The notes: generated by a model not told the origin, from the sequence alone. A stretch of 64,000 bases of DNA from Amycolatopsis circi (GCF_003385235.1 NZ_PQIA01000001.1:1-64000), one strand, 5' to 3'; positions 8,168 through 17,036 are shown, counted from the stretch's first letter. A program made the numbers and translations.

Positions 8168-9106
8168 TCATGGACAGGTCACGACCTGCCCCGCCCACGA
8201 GAGCCCGCCGCCGAAGGCGAAGAGCAGCACCGGCTCGCCCGGCGGCAGCTCGCCGCGCGAGACCATTGTGGACAGTGCGAGCGGGACGGACGCCGCCGAG
8301 GTGTTTCCCGAATCGACCACGTCCCGGCCGATCACCACGTCCTCGCGCAGGTCGAGGCGGCCGGTCAGCGCCTCGATGATCCGCAGGTTGGCCTGGTGGG
8401 TGACGACTCCGGCGAGGTCGGTGGTGGCGATGCCCGCGCGATGGCAGGCTTCAGCCGCGACGGCGGGCAGTTCCTGGGTCGCCCAGCGGAACACCGACTG
8501 TCCGTCCTGGGCGAACGCCGGCTGCCATTCGTCCACGAGCCGGACCAGGTCCCTGCGTGCCGGGTCGGAGCCCCAGACGACCGGTCCGACCGCCGCGGTG
8601 TCGGCCGCGCTGAGGACGGCCGCCCCGGCGCCGTCGCCGAGCAGGACGCAGGTGCCGCGGTCGGTCCAGTCGGTGACGTCCGACATCTTCTCCGCGCCGA
8701 CGACCAGCGCGTGCCGGGCGGCCCCGGCCTGGATGGCGTGGTCGGCGGTGGCCAGCGCGGTGCAGAAGCCGGCACAGCCGTTGTTGAGGTCGAAACAGAC
8801 CGGAGCCGGGATGCCAAGGCGGCCCGCGACCTGGGCGGCGATCGACGGGCAGCGGTCGATCGCGCTGCAGGTGGCGACGGTGACCAGGCCGACGTCGCCC
8901 GGTTCGAGACCGGCCGCGGCCAGTGCCTTCGCCGCGGCCTCGGTGGCCAGATCGGCGACCGAGCCGTCCGCGATGTGCCGGGCGGCGATGCCGGTGCGGC
9001 GGCGGATCCACTCGTCGGTCGTGTCGACCATGCCTTCCAGATCGGTGTTGGTCAGCACGCGGGCGGGCCGGTGGTGGCCGAGTGCGGTGACGCGGGAGCC
9101 GGGCAT
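8168..9106 (-). CDS. 3-oxoacyl-ACP synthase III-like (FabH/KAS III)
   Basis: Thiolase-fold ketosynthase that condenses an acyl-CoA with malonyl-ACP, or makes a related acyl transfer. The catalytic triad is complete: Cys111 in FDLNNGCAGF, His237 in THQANLRI, Asn268 in DSGNTSAASVP. 312 residues is the classical FabH length. It stands alone next to a divergent TetR rather than in a fab operon, so it may serve a specialised acyl chain or signalling product instead of bulk fatty-acid initiation. The shared 65-bp promoter contains a palindromic operator. The ATG at 9106 follows GAGGAGGGACAG. Confidence 0.88.
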   Translation of the reverse strand: MPGSRVTALGHHRPARVLTNTDLEGMVDTTDEWIRRRTGIAARHIADGSVADLATEAAAKALAAAGLEPGDVGLVTVATCSAIDRCPSIAAQVAGRLGIPAPVCFDLNNGCAGFCTALATADHAIQAGAARHALVVGAEKMSDVTDWTDRGTCVLLGDGAGAAVLSAADTAAVGPVVWGSDPARRDLVRLVDEWQPAFAQDGQSVFRWATQELPAVAAEACHRAGIATTDLAGVVTHQANLRIIEALTGRLDLREDVVIGRDVVDSGNTSAASVPLALSTMVSRGELPPGEPVLLFAFGGGLSWAGQVVTCP

Positions 9107-9131
9107 CTGTCCCTCCTCAAGGGTCTGGTCG

Positions 9132-9165
9132 CACTATAGCGACCGATCGTTCGTAATCTATAGTG
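9132..9165. promoter_or_regulatory. TetR-type operator between FabH-like gene and tetR
   Basis: CACTATAG at 9132-9139 is repeated inverted as CTATAGTG at 9158-9165, enclosing a CGATCG-centred core (gaCCGATCGttcg). It lies between the two divergent starts, so the adjacent TetR probably represses both genes here. Confidence 0.6.
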
Positions 9166-9170
9166 GGCGC

Positions 9171-9764
9171 ATGAGCCCCCGGAAGTCCGTGGCGGAATCC
9201 CGCCTCACCCGGCAGCGCATCCTCGACCTCGGCCTGGTGCTCGCCTCCGAGGAAGGCTTGGAGGGACTGACCATCGGGCGGCTCGCCGCCGCGCTGGGGA
9301 TGAGCAAAGCGGGCGTGCTCGGGCATTTCGGCACCAAGGAGAGCCTCCAGCTCGCCGTCATCGAGGCCGCGACCGCGATGTTCGTCCGCGAGGTGCCCGA
9401 ACGCGCCCGCGGCGTGCCGCGCGGCCTGCCGTATCTCCGCGCGGCCTGCGAGGCGTGGATCTCCTACCTGGAACGCGAACTGCTGCCCGGCGGCTGCTTC
9501 TTCACCGCAGCGGCGGCGGAGTTCGACGGCCGGGACGGACCGGTGCGCGATGCTGTCGTCAGGATGAGCGCGTTCTGGCAGCGCGAGCTGCGCGTCAACA
9601 TCTGGCGTGCGGTGAGCCTGGATGAGCTGCCCGCGGACACGGACATCGACCAGCTGCTCTACGAGATTGTCGCGATCATGTTGGCGCTCAACCATTTCCT
9701 GCAGCTGCACGGCGACCGCCAAGCTCCGGCCCGCGCGCGCCGTGCGCTGGAACGGCTGTTCTGA
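9171..9764 (+). CDS. TetR-family transcriptional regulator
   Basis: A 197-residue repressor with an N-terminal helix-turn-helix (TRQRILDLGLVLASEEGLEG then LTIGRLAAALGMSKAGVLGHF, residues 14-53). The ligand-binding part has the TetR_C_33-like text LPGGCFFTAAAAEFDGRDGP. The start is the ATG at 9171, six bases after the palindromic operator, so no separate Shine-Dalgarno is evident and the transcript may be leaderless or nearly so. Divergent from the FabH-like gene, its likely target; ligand possibly an acyl-CoA. Confidence 0.88.
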   Translation: MSPRKSVAESRLTRQRILDLGLVLASEEGLEGLTIGRLAAALGMSKAGVLGHFGTKESLQLAVIEAATAMFVREVPERARGVPRGLPYLRAACEAWISYLERELLPGGCFFTAAAAEFDGRDGPVRDAVVRMSAFWQRELRVNIWRAVSLDELPADTDIDQLLYEIVAIMLALNHFLQLHGDRQAPARARRALERLF

Positions 9765-9771
9765 CGGCGGC

Positions 9772-10695
9772 TCAGGCAGCTTCCGGGTCGGAGTACATCA
9801 CGCGGCACAGCTCCCGGAATTCCTGCGCTCGCCGGGTAAGCCGAACCCCGCGCATGGTGGCGATGACGATCTCCAGCGACGGAACCTCGTCGGTCAGTGT
9901 CAGCGGCACGACACTCGCCCCCGCATAAGTCGTGTCATCCGGCGGACGCTGGTTGAGCAACGCGAACCCGTGCCCGGAAGCCACCAACGCCCGCACGGTC
10001 TCGTACCCGCTGGTCCGATGCCGAACCCGCGGCGCCACCCCAGCGTCGCTGAGGATCGACTGCAGGTACTCCCGGCTGTGCGGCAGATCGAGCAGCACCA
10101 TCGGCTCCTCGGCCAGCTCCTGCAGCGACACCTTGCGGCTCTTCCGCCGAGCGAGCCGATGCTCCGAGGAAACGAGAGCGTACGGCGCCGCGGTCCCGAC
10201 CACCTCGCGGTCGATGTCGTCGTCGAGGTCGTACCCGTACAGCATGGCCAGCTCGGTCTCACCAGCCCGCAGAGCACCCTTGAGCGCCTTGTGCTCGCCC
10301 TCGCGCAACGACACGTGGACACGAGGATGCCGGGTTTCGAACTCCGCCAGCAAGCTCGGCAGCCGGAACGGCGCGAGCGTGGTGAAGCAGCCGACGGTGA
10401 GCGTGCCGACCAGATCGGTGCCGGATTGCCGCGCGGTTTCGACCAGCTCCGCGCCGTGCGCGAGGAAGTCCAGCACTCGCTTGTAGAACTCCTCGCCGGC
10501 CGTGGTCAAGCTGAGCCCGCGGGCGTGGTGGCGCAGCAGGAACTGCACGCCCATTTCCTTCTCCAGCTGCGCGATCGCCGTCGAAACAGCCGACTGCGAC
10601 ACCATCAGTTCCTTCGACGCGGCTGTCATGCTCAAATGCCGCGCCGCCGCCTCGAAATAGCGCAGCTGCACGAGGGTGAAGGAAGGCTCGCTCAT
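9772..10695 (-). CDS. LysR-family regulator
   Basis: A 307-residue LysR regulator: winged helix at residues 6-65 (LRYFEAAARHLSMTAASKEL, then SQSAVSTAIAQLEKEMGVQF) and a two-lobed effector domain from about residue 95. It begins 14 bp after the amine oxidase stop on the same strand, so the two are probably cotranscribed and LysR may respond to an amine or its aldehyde. No operator is assigned. Confidence 0.9.
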   Translation of the reverse strand: MSEPSFTLVQLRYFEAAARHLSMTAASKELMVSQSAVSTAIAQLEKEMGVQFLLRHHARGLSLTTAGEEFYKRVLDFLAHGAELVETARQSGTDLVGTLTVGCFTTLAPFRLPSLLAEFETRHPRVHVSLREGEHKALKGALRAGETELAMLYGYDLDDDIDREVVGTAAPYALVSSEHRLARRKSRKVSLQELAEEPMVLLDLPHSREYLQSILSDAGVAPRVRHRTSGYETVRALVASGHGFALLNQRPPDDTTYAGASVVPLTLTDEVPSLEIVIATMRGVRLTRRAQEFRELCRVMYSDPEAA

Positions 10696-10709
10696 GCCGA
10701 CATCCTGCC

Positions 10710-12614
10710 TCAGCGGCAGCAATCCGGATGCTGCGGTTTCGGCGCGGGCGTGTCCAGCGCCGGGTTGGCGTCGAAGAATCCGCTGGGTTTGAGCGTGAAT
10801 CCGGTGTGGTCGACGGGCATGATCGGCCAGTCCTCGGTGCGCGGGAAATGCGTGAGCCCGAAGGTGTGCCAGACGACGAGGTCGGTGCCGTCGAGGTCGC
10901 GATCGGCCTGGATCCAGGTGTCGATGCCGGTCTTGCCGTCGTTCTGGTTGACGTACTCGCCTGCCGGGAAGCGCTCGTCCTCGGCATACGCTGTGACCCA
11001 CAGGTGCTTGCGAGTGAAAGCGGCGCGACGGGCGATGGACGACGCGTCGTCGGCCAGCAGCGGCGGCAGGCCTTCGGGATGCAGGGTGTAGCCGACGGGT
11101 TTGCCGAGCGCGTTGCGGGACTCCGGATTGCTGATCCGCCAGGTCCGGCCGAGGTTGCCGTCGGCGAGCCGGGCGGCGTCGGATTCCTTGGCCAGCCTGG
11201 TGATCTTGCGGGTGAAGGCGTTGCCGTACGGGTTGTCCGGTCCGATCGGCACGCGCTGCACGTCGATCTCGTCCACGGCGTTGGCGAGCCCGTCGACCAT
11301 CATGTCCAGCCGTGCGGAGAACAGGTGCTGGTGGAACGGCGCGCCGACGCCCGGGGCGATCTCGGCGGCCCACGGATACTCCGGATCGTTGGCCGGGAAG
11401 GCCGACGCGAAGACGATGCCGGTGGCCTTGCACTCGAGTTCGATCGTGCCGTCGAGGTAGAGGTACCAGTAGAAGCCGTAGTCGTAATTGCCGACCGTGA
11501 CGAAGAACGAGATGACCAGCCGCCGCTGCCGACGCGTCGAAACACTCCCGTTGTAGTGGTCAGTGTGCTTCCACAGCACCCCGGCGTCTTCCTCGTGCAT
11601 GCAGATCGCGTTCGCGATGGTGTGCGGCTGGCCGTCGTCGTCGTGCAGGACGGCGTCGAAATAGCGGATCTCGCCGAGGCAGTCGCAGCCCAGGGTGAGA
11701 GAGTTGGCTTCCTTGCCCAGCGAATACTCGCCGGCGTCGAAATAGTTCTGCCAGAACCGGACCGGGCTGGGATCGCCGTAGGGCACGACCATCTCCGCGA
11801 CCGAGGCGCGGTAGACGACCGGACGCAGCCGTTCGCCGTCCTGGAAGCCGATTTGGTGCAGGGTAAGGCCTTCGACCGCGTTGAAGCCGATCCGGAACTG
11901 CCACTTCTCCCACGTGACGACGTCGCCGTCGACGGTGAAACTCGGACCCTCGGGTTGGGTGATCACGATGGGCTTCTGGGTGTCACGGGCCGGGCCGTCA
12001 AGGTGATAGTCGTAGGCGGTGCGCGGGATGTCGACCGGCCCGTCGTCGATGAGGTCGTGTACCCGGCCGGCGATCAGGTCGACGTAGGCGACGACGCCGT
12101 CGATCGGGTGCGCCCACAGGTTGTCGTCCTTGTTGAGCTGCAGGAACGCCAGGCAGCGCACGAGCCGCAGCCCGGTTTCGCCCGGAATGTCGAAGCATCC
12201 GGCGCTCAGCGCGGAGATCCGGACCGAACGGGGCTCATCGATGCCGCGGCGGCGCATCGCCGCGTTCCACGCCTCGTCCTCCCAGAGGATCTTCTCGACC
12301 AGGTCGAACTCCTCGTGCAGGATCGGCGGCTGCCCCTCGGCCTCGACGTCCACCGCCCGCTCGGCCACGACCTCGCCGCTCGTCAGCGACACAACTACCT
12401 CGCGCACCGCGCCGGTCCGCCGGTCCAGGAGCAGCGAGCGGACGCGGCGCTCGACCGGGTCGCCCGGCTGCCAGGCCAGCACCGCCGCCTTCGCCGGTTC
12501 GAGCAGCGAGACGAGCGCGAACCGGGTGTTCTCGGTCGCGATTCCGGCCTCGACCAGCAGCGCGCGGTTGCCGGCGACCTCGTCTTCGGTCAGGCGAGAG
12601 AGGGGGTGGGCCAT
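10710..12614 (-). CDS. Copper-containing primary-amine oxidase
   Basis: Oxidises primary amines such as phenethylamine, tyramine or histamine to aldehyde, ammonia and hydrogen peroxide using copper and a self-made topaquinone. The cofactor tyrosine is Tyr377 in VGNYDYGFYW. The catalytic base is Asp293 in YFDAGEYSLG. Copper ligands are His428 and His430 in FHQHLFSARLD, plus the histidine in WHTFGLTHFP near residue 588. Spacing closely follows the Arthrobacter globiformis enzyme. 634 residues, no signal peptide, hence cytosolic as in that family. The ATG at 12614 follows GAGGAG. The aldehyde dehydrogenase at 13346-14806 would take the product onward and glutamate dehydrogenase at 26 kb could capture ammonia. 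Confidence 0.95.
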   Translation of the reverse strand: MAHPLSRLTEDEVAGNRALLVEAGIATENTRFALVSLLEPAKAAVLAWQPGDPVERRVRSLLLDRRTGAVREVVVSLTSGEVVAERAVDVEAEGQPPILHEEFDLVEKILWEDEAWNAAMRRRGIDEPRSVRISALSAGCFDIPGETGLRLVRCLAFLQLNKDDNLWAHPIDGVVAYVDLIAGRVHDLIDDGPVDIPRTAYDYHLDGPARDTQKPIVITQPEGPSFTVDGDVVTWEKWQFRIGFNAVEGLTLHQIGFQDGERLRPVVYRASVAEMVVPYGDPSPVRFWQNYFDAGEYSLGKEANSLTLGCDCLGEIRYFDAVLHDDDGQPHTIANAICMHEEDAGVLWKHTDHYNGSVSTRRQRRLVISFFVTVGNYDYGFYWYLYLDGTIELECKATGIVFASAFPANDPEYPWAAEIAPGVGAPFHQHLFSARLDMMVDGLANAVDEIDVQRVPIGPDNPYGNAFTRKITRLAKESDAARLADGNLGRTWRISNPESRNALGKPVGYTLHPEGLPPLLADDASSIARRAAFTRKHLWVTAYAEDERFPAGEYVNQNDGKTGIDTWIQADRDLDGTDLVVWHTFGLTHFPRTEDWPIMPVDHTGFTLKPSGFFDANPALDTPAPKPQHPDCCR

Positions 12615-12627
12615 GCGGGTCTCCTCG

Positions 12628-12651
12628 TTCTTTGCGGTCTATCGCAAAGAA
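12628..12651. promoter_or_regulatory. Inverted-repeat operator upstream of amine oxidase
   Basis: TTCTTTGCG (12628-12636) and CGCAAAGAA (12643-12651) form a perfect 9-bp inverted repeat with a 6-bp centre, 14 bp upstream of the amine oxidase start. It is the likely binding site of the divergent TetR (12747-13355). Confidence 0.6.
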
Positions 12652-12746
12652 TGAGCGATCCCGGTCCGGGTAGCAAGGCCCTTACGGGGTGGGTTCTGGC
12701 GAACCCGTGCTGGGTTTTTCGATGCACGTCATCAATAATCCTGGAC

Positions 12747-13355
12747 GTGGCACGACCCAAGGACCAGGCGAAGCGGCGCGACGAGCTGGTGGCGGCGGCC
12801 GCCCGCGCGATCCGGACGCGGGGGCTGGCGGGCCTTCGCGTGCGCGACGTCGCCGAGGAGGCCGGGCTGTCGGCCGGTTCCGTCAGCTACTACTACCCGG
12901 ACCTCGACGACCTGCTGTTCGAGCTGCACCGCGACGCGGTCGACCGGTTCTACTGGGCGCGAGTGCGCGCGGCGGAGGCGGAGGACGATCCGGTGCGGCG
13001 GCTCGTGCGGCTGGTCGACGCGGGGCTGCCCGCCGAAGCGGGAGATCCGCTGAGTCGGGTGTTGTACGAAATGCACGTCCACGCGGCGCGCAACCCGGCG
13101 CACGCCGTGCTGATGACGGCGTTGTGGGACCGCGAAGTGTCGCTGTATTCGGCCGCACTCGCGCACGGCCGGGACACCGGGGCGTTCCAGTTGCGCTCGC
13201 CGGCGGCGGACATCGCGGCGAACGCGGTCGCGCTGGAGGACGCCTACGGCCTGCATCTCGCCGGGCGCAACACCAGTTTGTCCGCGGCCAGGACCCGGAA
13301 GCTGCTGCTGGGGTATCTGGCCGCGGAAACCGGGCGGGACCTCGGTCAGGCGTAG
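12747..13355 (+). CDS. TetR-family regulator of amine catabolism (inferred role)
   Basis: A 202-residue TetR/AcrR protein with helix-turn-helix at residues 10-55 (ELVAAAARAIRTRGLAGLRV, DVAEEAGLSAGSVSYYYPDL). It starts at the GTG at 12747, within CACGTC...GACGTG flanks that could be an autoregulatory site. It is divergent from the amine oxidase and overlaps tail-to-tail by 10 bp with the aldehyde dehydrogenase. Target and ligand are inferred from position only. Confidence 0.85.
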   Translation: MARPKDQAKRRDELVAAAARAIRTRGLAGLRVRDVAEEAGLSAGSVSYYYPDLDDLLFELHRDAVDRFYWARVRAAEAEDDPVRRLVRLVDAGLPAEAGDPLSRVLYEMHVHAARNPAHAVLMTALWDREVSLYSAALAHGRDTGAFQLRSPAADIAANAVALEDAYGLHLAGRNTSLSAARTRKLLLGYLAAETGRDLGQA

Positions 13356-14806
13356 GCCGTCCAGACCGTCTTGAGGCCGGTGTACTTGTCGAACGAATGC
13401 AGCGAGAGGTCCCGGCCGAATCCGGACTGCTTGAAGCCGCCGAACGGGGTCGCGGTGCTGAGTGCGTCCACGGTGTTCACCGAGACTGTCCCGGCGTGGA
13501 TTCCGTCCGAGACGCGGTGTGCGCGGGCCAGATCGCGGGTCCAGACCGAGGCGGCGAGGCCGTACGGAGTGTCGTTCGCCAGGCAAATGCCTTCGACTTC
13601 GGACTCGAAGGTTTGTGCCGTGAGTACTGGCCCGAACAGCTCTTCGGTGACGAGCGGGTCGTCGGAGGCCAGGTCGGTGACGATGGTCGGGTCCAGGAAC
13701 GCACCCCGCCGGGTGCCGCCCGCGACGACGGTTCCGCTGCTGGCCTCGACGGCGGCCAGCACCCGGACCGCCGCGTCCTCGTCGATCATCGGACCCAGTT
13801 TCGTGGCCGGGTCCAGCGGATTTCCAGGTACCCACCTGGCGACCTTCTCCCGCAGCAGGGCGAGAAACTCGTCGGCCACCGGCTCTTGGACGAGCAGGCG
13901 GGTCGTGGCCGAGCAGACCTGGCCGGCGTTCGCGCAGAAACCGAACGCGACCAGGTCCGCCGCGGCGTCGAGGTCCGCGTCGGCGAACACCGCGACCGGG
14001 CTCTTGCCGCCGCATTCGAGCCAGACCTGCTTGAGGTTCGACTCCCCGGCGTAGCGCAGGAACAGCCCGCCCACCGGCGTCGACCCGGTGAAGGCGAGGA
14101 CGTCGACGTCCGGATGCCGTCCGAGCGCCTTGCCCGCCGTCTCGCCGAAGCCCGGAACGACGTTGAGCACCCCGTCCGGAATTCCCGCCTCCACCGCCAA
14201 TTCCGCCAGCCGCAGCGCGGACAGCGGGGACTGTTCGGCGGGTTTGAGCACCACGCTGTTGCCCGCGGCCAGCGCCGGGGCGAGCTTCCACCCGGCGATG
14301 TCGAGCGGGAAGTTCCACGGCACGACCGCGCCCACCACCCCGAGCGGCACGCGCCGGATCGCGGCGAAGTTGCCGGGAGGCGTGGGCGCGACCTCGTCGT
14401 AGCGCTTGTCGAGAGCCTCGGCATACCAGGCGAAACACTCGGCGGTCGCGGGCACGTCCTGGCCGAATGTGTCCGAGATCGGACGGCCGACGTCGAGGGT
14501 GTCGCAGAGCGCCAGTTCCCGTCCGTGCGAACGGATCAGGTCGGCCAGCCTCAGCAGGCGCTTCTTGCGTTCGGCCGCGGCGAGCCGGGACCAGCGGCCG
14601 TCCTCGAACGCGCGCCGCGCGGCCGCGACCGCCGCGTCGATCTCGTCCCGGCCGCCTTCGGCCACGTGCGCGACTGGGTGCCCGGTGGCCGGATTGACGT
14701 CGGCGAAAGTCTTGCCGGACTTGGCTTCGAGCCAGTCACCGTCCACGAAGGCCGCTGTGCGGGGCCGCAGCTGCGCGGCTTCGTGCGCCCAGTCGCTGTG
14801 GTTCAT
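13346..14806 (-). CDS. Aldehyde dehydrogenase (PuuC/BetB-like)
   Basis: NAD(P)-dependent aldehyde dehydrogenase oxidising an aldehyde to its acid; cytosolic tetramer. The catalytic glutamate lies in WLECGGKSP and the catalytic cysteine in ANAGQVCSATTRLLV. GVVPWNFPLDIAGWKLAPAL and FTGSTPVGG mark the coenzyme site. 486 residues is normal. The best functional reading is oxidation of the aldehyde made by the amine oxidase next door. The gene reads toward the TetR gene and their ends overlap, which may limit readthrough. Confidence 0.92.
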   Translation of the reverse strand: MNHSDWAHEAAQLRPRTAAFVDGDWLEAKSGKTFADVNPATGHPVAHVAEGGRDEIDAAVAAARRAFEDGRWSRLAAAERKKRLLRLADLIRSHGRELALCDTLDVGRPISDTFGQDVPATAECFAWYAEALDKRYDEVAPTPPGNFAAIRRVPLGVVGAVVPWNFPLDIAGWKLAPALAAGNSVVLKPAEQSPLSALRLAELAVEAGIPDGVLNVVPGFGETAGKALGRHPDVDVLAFTGSTPVGGLFLRYAGESNLKQVWLECGGKSPVAVFADADLDAAADLVAFGFCANAGQVCSATTRLLVQEPVADEFLALLREKVARWVPGNPLDPATKLGPMIDEDAAVRVLAAVEASSGTVVAGGTRRGAFLDPTIVTDLASDDPLVTEELFGPVLTAQTFESEVEGICLANDTPYGLAASVWTRDLARAHRVSDGIHAGTVSVNTVDALSTATPFGGFKQSGFGRDLSLHSFDKYTGLKTVWTAYA

Positions 14807-14881
14807 TCCCGGAACCGCCTTTCGTCGCTTCCGTTCACTATCTCCAGGCGCCGTGGCCCGCGAAAGCAGAGCTTTTCGCTG

Positions 14882-14908
14882 CCCTGCATCGGACGGAGCG
14901 ATGCAGGG
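14882..14908. terminator. Hairpin after the erm-type gene
   Basis: CCCTGCATCG and CGATGCAGGG form a perfect 10-bp stem with a 7-nt loop immediately after the stop codon at 14909. No T run follows, so it could also be a regulatory site; it contains the TGCATC element seen in the ridA promoter. Confidence 0.5.
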
Positions 14909-15670
14909 TCACCGCGCCAGGTTCCAGAGCGAGGCCCACTGTTCGGCGGTCAGTTCGCGGGGGAGTGCTTGCGGGGACAGCCGCTGCCGGGCGAGCCAGG
15001 TGTGTGCCGCGCGGACGCTGAGCCGGCCGGTGCGGGGCAGGATCCCGGCCAGCCCGCGACCGCGTCCGGTGAAGACCCTGCGGACGAACTCCTGGTAATC
15101 CGCCTGTTCGGCGACGAGCGGATCCGGGCGGCGGGTGATCACGAGAATCCCGCCGTCCACGGCCGGACGGGGCCGGAACGCGTGCGCCGGGACCCGGGCG
15201 GGCACGGCGAAGTCGAACCACGGCCACCAGGCGGCGGTCATCTGGGACGCGCCGCCGATCCCGGCCCGGCGGCGGGCGACTTCCCATTGCACCAGCAGCA
15301 CCGCGAGTTCCCAGTGCTGCTGGCGGAACAATCGGCGCAGGGTCGCGGTGGTGAGGTGGAAGGGAAGGTTGCCGACGACGGTGTGCGGAACGTCGGGCAG
15401 CCGGTGCCGGAGCAGATCGCCGTGGACGACTTCGACGTTCTCGCCGGTTCGCTGAGCCAGACGGCGGGCGCGGCGGGGATCGAGTTCGACCGCGGTCAGC
15501 GGACGGCCGGTGCGGCTGAGGGGGATGGTGAGAGCGCCGTCGCCGGCGGCGAGTTCCACGAGGGGACCGGTCGTGCGGTTGGCGGCACTGCAGACAGCGG
15601 CGATGACGGCGGGGTCGGCCAGGAAGTTCTGGCCGAGTTCGTGCCGTCCGCCGTAAGAGAGGGCAGACAT
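14909..15670 (-). CDS. Erm-type 23S rRNA adenine-N6 methyltransferase
   Basis: Methylates an adenine of 23S rRNA (A2058 in this family) with S-adenosylmethionine and so protects ribosomes from macrolide, lincosamide and streptogramin B drugs. The N-terminal GRHELGQNFL, the SAM loop VELAAGDGALTIPL and the base-flipping motif VVGNLPFHL are clear. The later text WEVARRRAGIGGASQMTA then AFRPRPAVDGGILVI matches actinobacterial Erm enzymes better than the housekeeping KsgA. 253 residues from the ATG at 15670; an in-frame start 13 codons upstream is possible. A 16-codon leader peptide lies 103 bp upstream. It may be intrinsic resistance or self-protection; no macrolide cluster is in the window. Confidence 0.88.
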   Translation of the reverse strand: MSALSYGGRHELGQNFLADPAVIAAVCSAANRTTGPLVELAAGDGALTIPLSRTGRPLTAVELDPRRARRLAQRTGENVEVVHGDLLRHRLPDVPHTVVGNLPFHLTTATLRRLFRQQHWELAVLLVQWEVARRRAGIGGASQMTAAWWPWFDFAVPARVPAHAFRPRPAVDGGILVITRRPDPLVAEQADYQEFVRRVFTGRGRGLAGILPRTGRLSVRAAHTWLARQRLSPQALPRELTAEQWASLWNLAR

Positions 15671-15772
15671 GGGGTGCGGACTCCGCGCATGAGGAAGCGA
15701 CCCGGGCACCCGGAAAGGCAGCCCGGACGGACAACGGGGGAGAGCGCGGCGGAGCGGTTGTGCTTCCGGCGC

Positions 15773-15823
15773 TCAGGCGTTGCGGAGGCGAGTCACTGCG
15801 TACGCGGCGAAAGCGGCACCCAT
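15773..15823 (-). CDS. Candidate erm leader peptide, 16 residues
   Basis: Reads MGAAFAAYAVTRLRNA and stops 102 bp before the erm-type start. It contains Arg-Leu-Arg, a +X+ motif at which macrolide-bound ribosomes are known to stall in other erm leaders. A TAGGCT -10-like element ends 7 bp before its ATG (15831-15836), so it would be translated from a leaderless mRNA. Existence and role are inferred from position and motif. Confidence 0.5.
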   Translation of the reverse strand: MGAAFAAYAVTRLRNA

Positions 15824-16144
15824 GGGCGGGAGCCTAGCGGAGCCGCCCGGCCTGTCGCACCCGGATTTCCGCAGCGCTCCTCGGCCTGAACAAGGGGCCC
15901 GGGCGGAGGCCCCGGAATGCGGCCGCGGTCTTTCTGAACGGACAGATGAACGATTTTCGCTAATCGCTGCGGACCGTGTTGCCGAACGGTCCACTTACGA
16001 CGGAAGTACCCGCTGATCCGGGCCCGCAAACTGACACGAAACGGGGTCGCTCAGCTGAGGGGTACGGCGCTTGCGCTGCACTTTTCCCGGCTGGACAGTG
16101 GAAGCCGAAGGACGAATTCCGATCCGGGGAAATGGAGTGGATCC
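15824..16144. promoter_or_regulatory. Divergent promoter region, erm-type gene and DUF2382 gene
   Basis: No gene is seen. The minus-strand side has AGCCTA at 15831-15836 (TAGGCT read toward the leader peptide) as a -10 candidate with no good -35. The plus side leads to the Shine-Dalgarno GGGGAAATGGAG before 16145. No convincing palindrome was found. Confidence 0.45.
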
Positions 16145-17020
16145 ATGGTACGCGCAATCCAGCCGCAGGATCTCGTCGACAGCACCGTGATGGACAATTC
16201 CGGCAGCAAGATCGGCAAGGTGGGCACGGTTTATCTCGCCGACGACACGCGCCGGCCGGAGTGGGTGACGGTGAAGACCGGGCTGTTCGGCCAGAAGGAG
16301 AGCTTCGTGCCGCTGTCGGGCGCGGGCATGGAGAACGACGGCCTGCACGTCCAGGTGGCCAAGGACCAGGTGTCCGACGCGCCGCGCATCGACGCCGAAG
16401 GCCATCTTTCCGAGAAGGAAAGCGTCGAGCTGTACAAGTACTACGGCTTGCCGGCTCCGCGGGCCGGGAACGGCGAAAACACCGGGAACCGCGGGCGCGA
16501 CATGGCGGCCGGCGGCATGGCAGGCGGTGCCGCGGGCGGCGCTGCGGGCCGGGGCCGCGAATCGGCGGCAGGCGGCACCGCGGGCACGCGGCAGCCGACC
16601 GCGCGGGACACTTCCGCGGCCAAGGGCGGACGGCACGACGCGACCGGCACCGGCGACGTGGTGCGTTCCGAGGAACGGCTGCGGGTCGGCACCGAAGAGG
16701 TCGAAACCGGCCACGTCCGGCTGCGCAAGTACGTGGTGACCGAGGACGAGCAGGTGACCGTGCCGGTCACGCACGAGGAAGTGCGCGTCGAGCGGGAGCC
16801 GATCACCGACGCCAAGGCGGCGGGCAAGGCCGAAATCGGCGAGGCGGAGCAGGACGTCGTGCTGCACGCCGAGAAGCCGGTGGTGCAGAAGGAGACCGTG
16901 CCGGTGGAGCGAGTGCGGCTCGGCACTGAGCAGGTGACCGAGGAACAGACCGTCCAGGGCAAGGTCCGCAAGGAGCAGATCGACATCGACGACGACACGC
17001 GCCGGGGCAAGAAGTCCTGA
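16145..17020 (+). CDS. PRC-barrel and DUF2382 (YsnF/AvaK) protein
   Basis: A 291-residue soluble protein with an N-terminal PRC-barrel (residues about 5-75, DSTVMDNSGSKIGKVGTVYL) and a C-terminal DUF2382 domain (about 175-285). The latter is built of charged repeats such as ERLRVGTEEVETGHVRLRKY and VVQKETVPVERVRLG. A Gly/Ala-rich linker (about 105-165) joins them. Family members are linked to general stress responses in actinobacteria, with no enzymatic role known. It ends at a strong bidirectional terminator facing sdhB. Confidence 0.88.
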   Translation: MVRAIQPQDLVDSTVMDNSGSKIGKVGTVYLADDTRRPEWVTVKTGLFGQKESFVPLSGAGMENDGLHVQVAKDQVSDAPRIDAEGHLSEKESVELYKYYGLPAPRAGNGENTGNRGRDMAAGGMAGGAAGGAAGRGRESAAGGTAGTRQPTARDTSAAKGGRHDATGTGDVVRSEERLRVGTEEVETGHVRLRKYVVTEDEQVTVPVTHEEVRVEREPITDAKAAGKAEIGEAEQDVVLHAEKPVVQKETVPVERVRLGTEQVTEEQTVQGKVRKEQIDIDDDTRRGKKS

Positions 17021-17036
17021 CCCTGCCCGCGCCGCT

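Noticed and set aside
14909..15670. Annotation as housekeeping KsgA
   Set aside because: The text after the NLPF motif (WEVARRRAGIGGAS, FRPRPAVDGGILVI) and short C-terminal domain fit Erm enzymes; KsgA has a longer C-terminal domain and NIPY motif.
12689..15889. A 1,066-codon plus-strand open frame
   Set aside because: Reads antisense or out of frame over the TetR, aldehyde dehydrogenase and erm-type genes; composition is Arg/Gly/Asp-rich without domains. A by-product of high GC.
16040..16070. Possible SigB-type promoter (GGGGTAC) before the DUF2382 gene
   Set aside because: The -10-like GGGTA is present but no matching GTTT -35 at the right spacing could be found.
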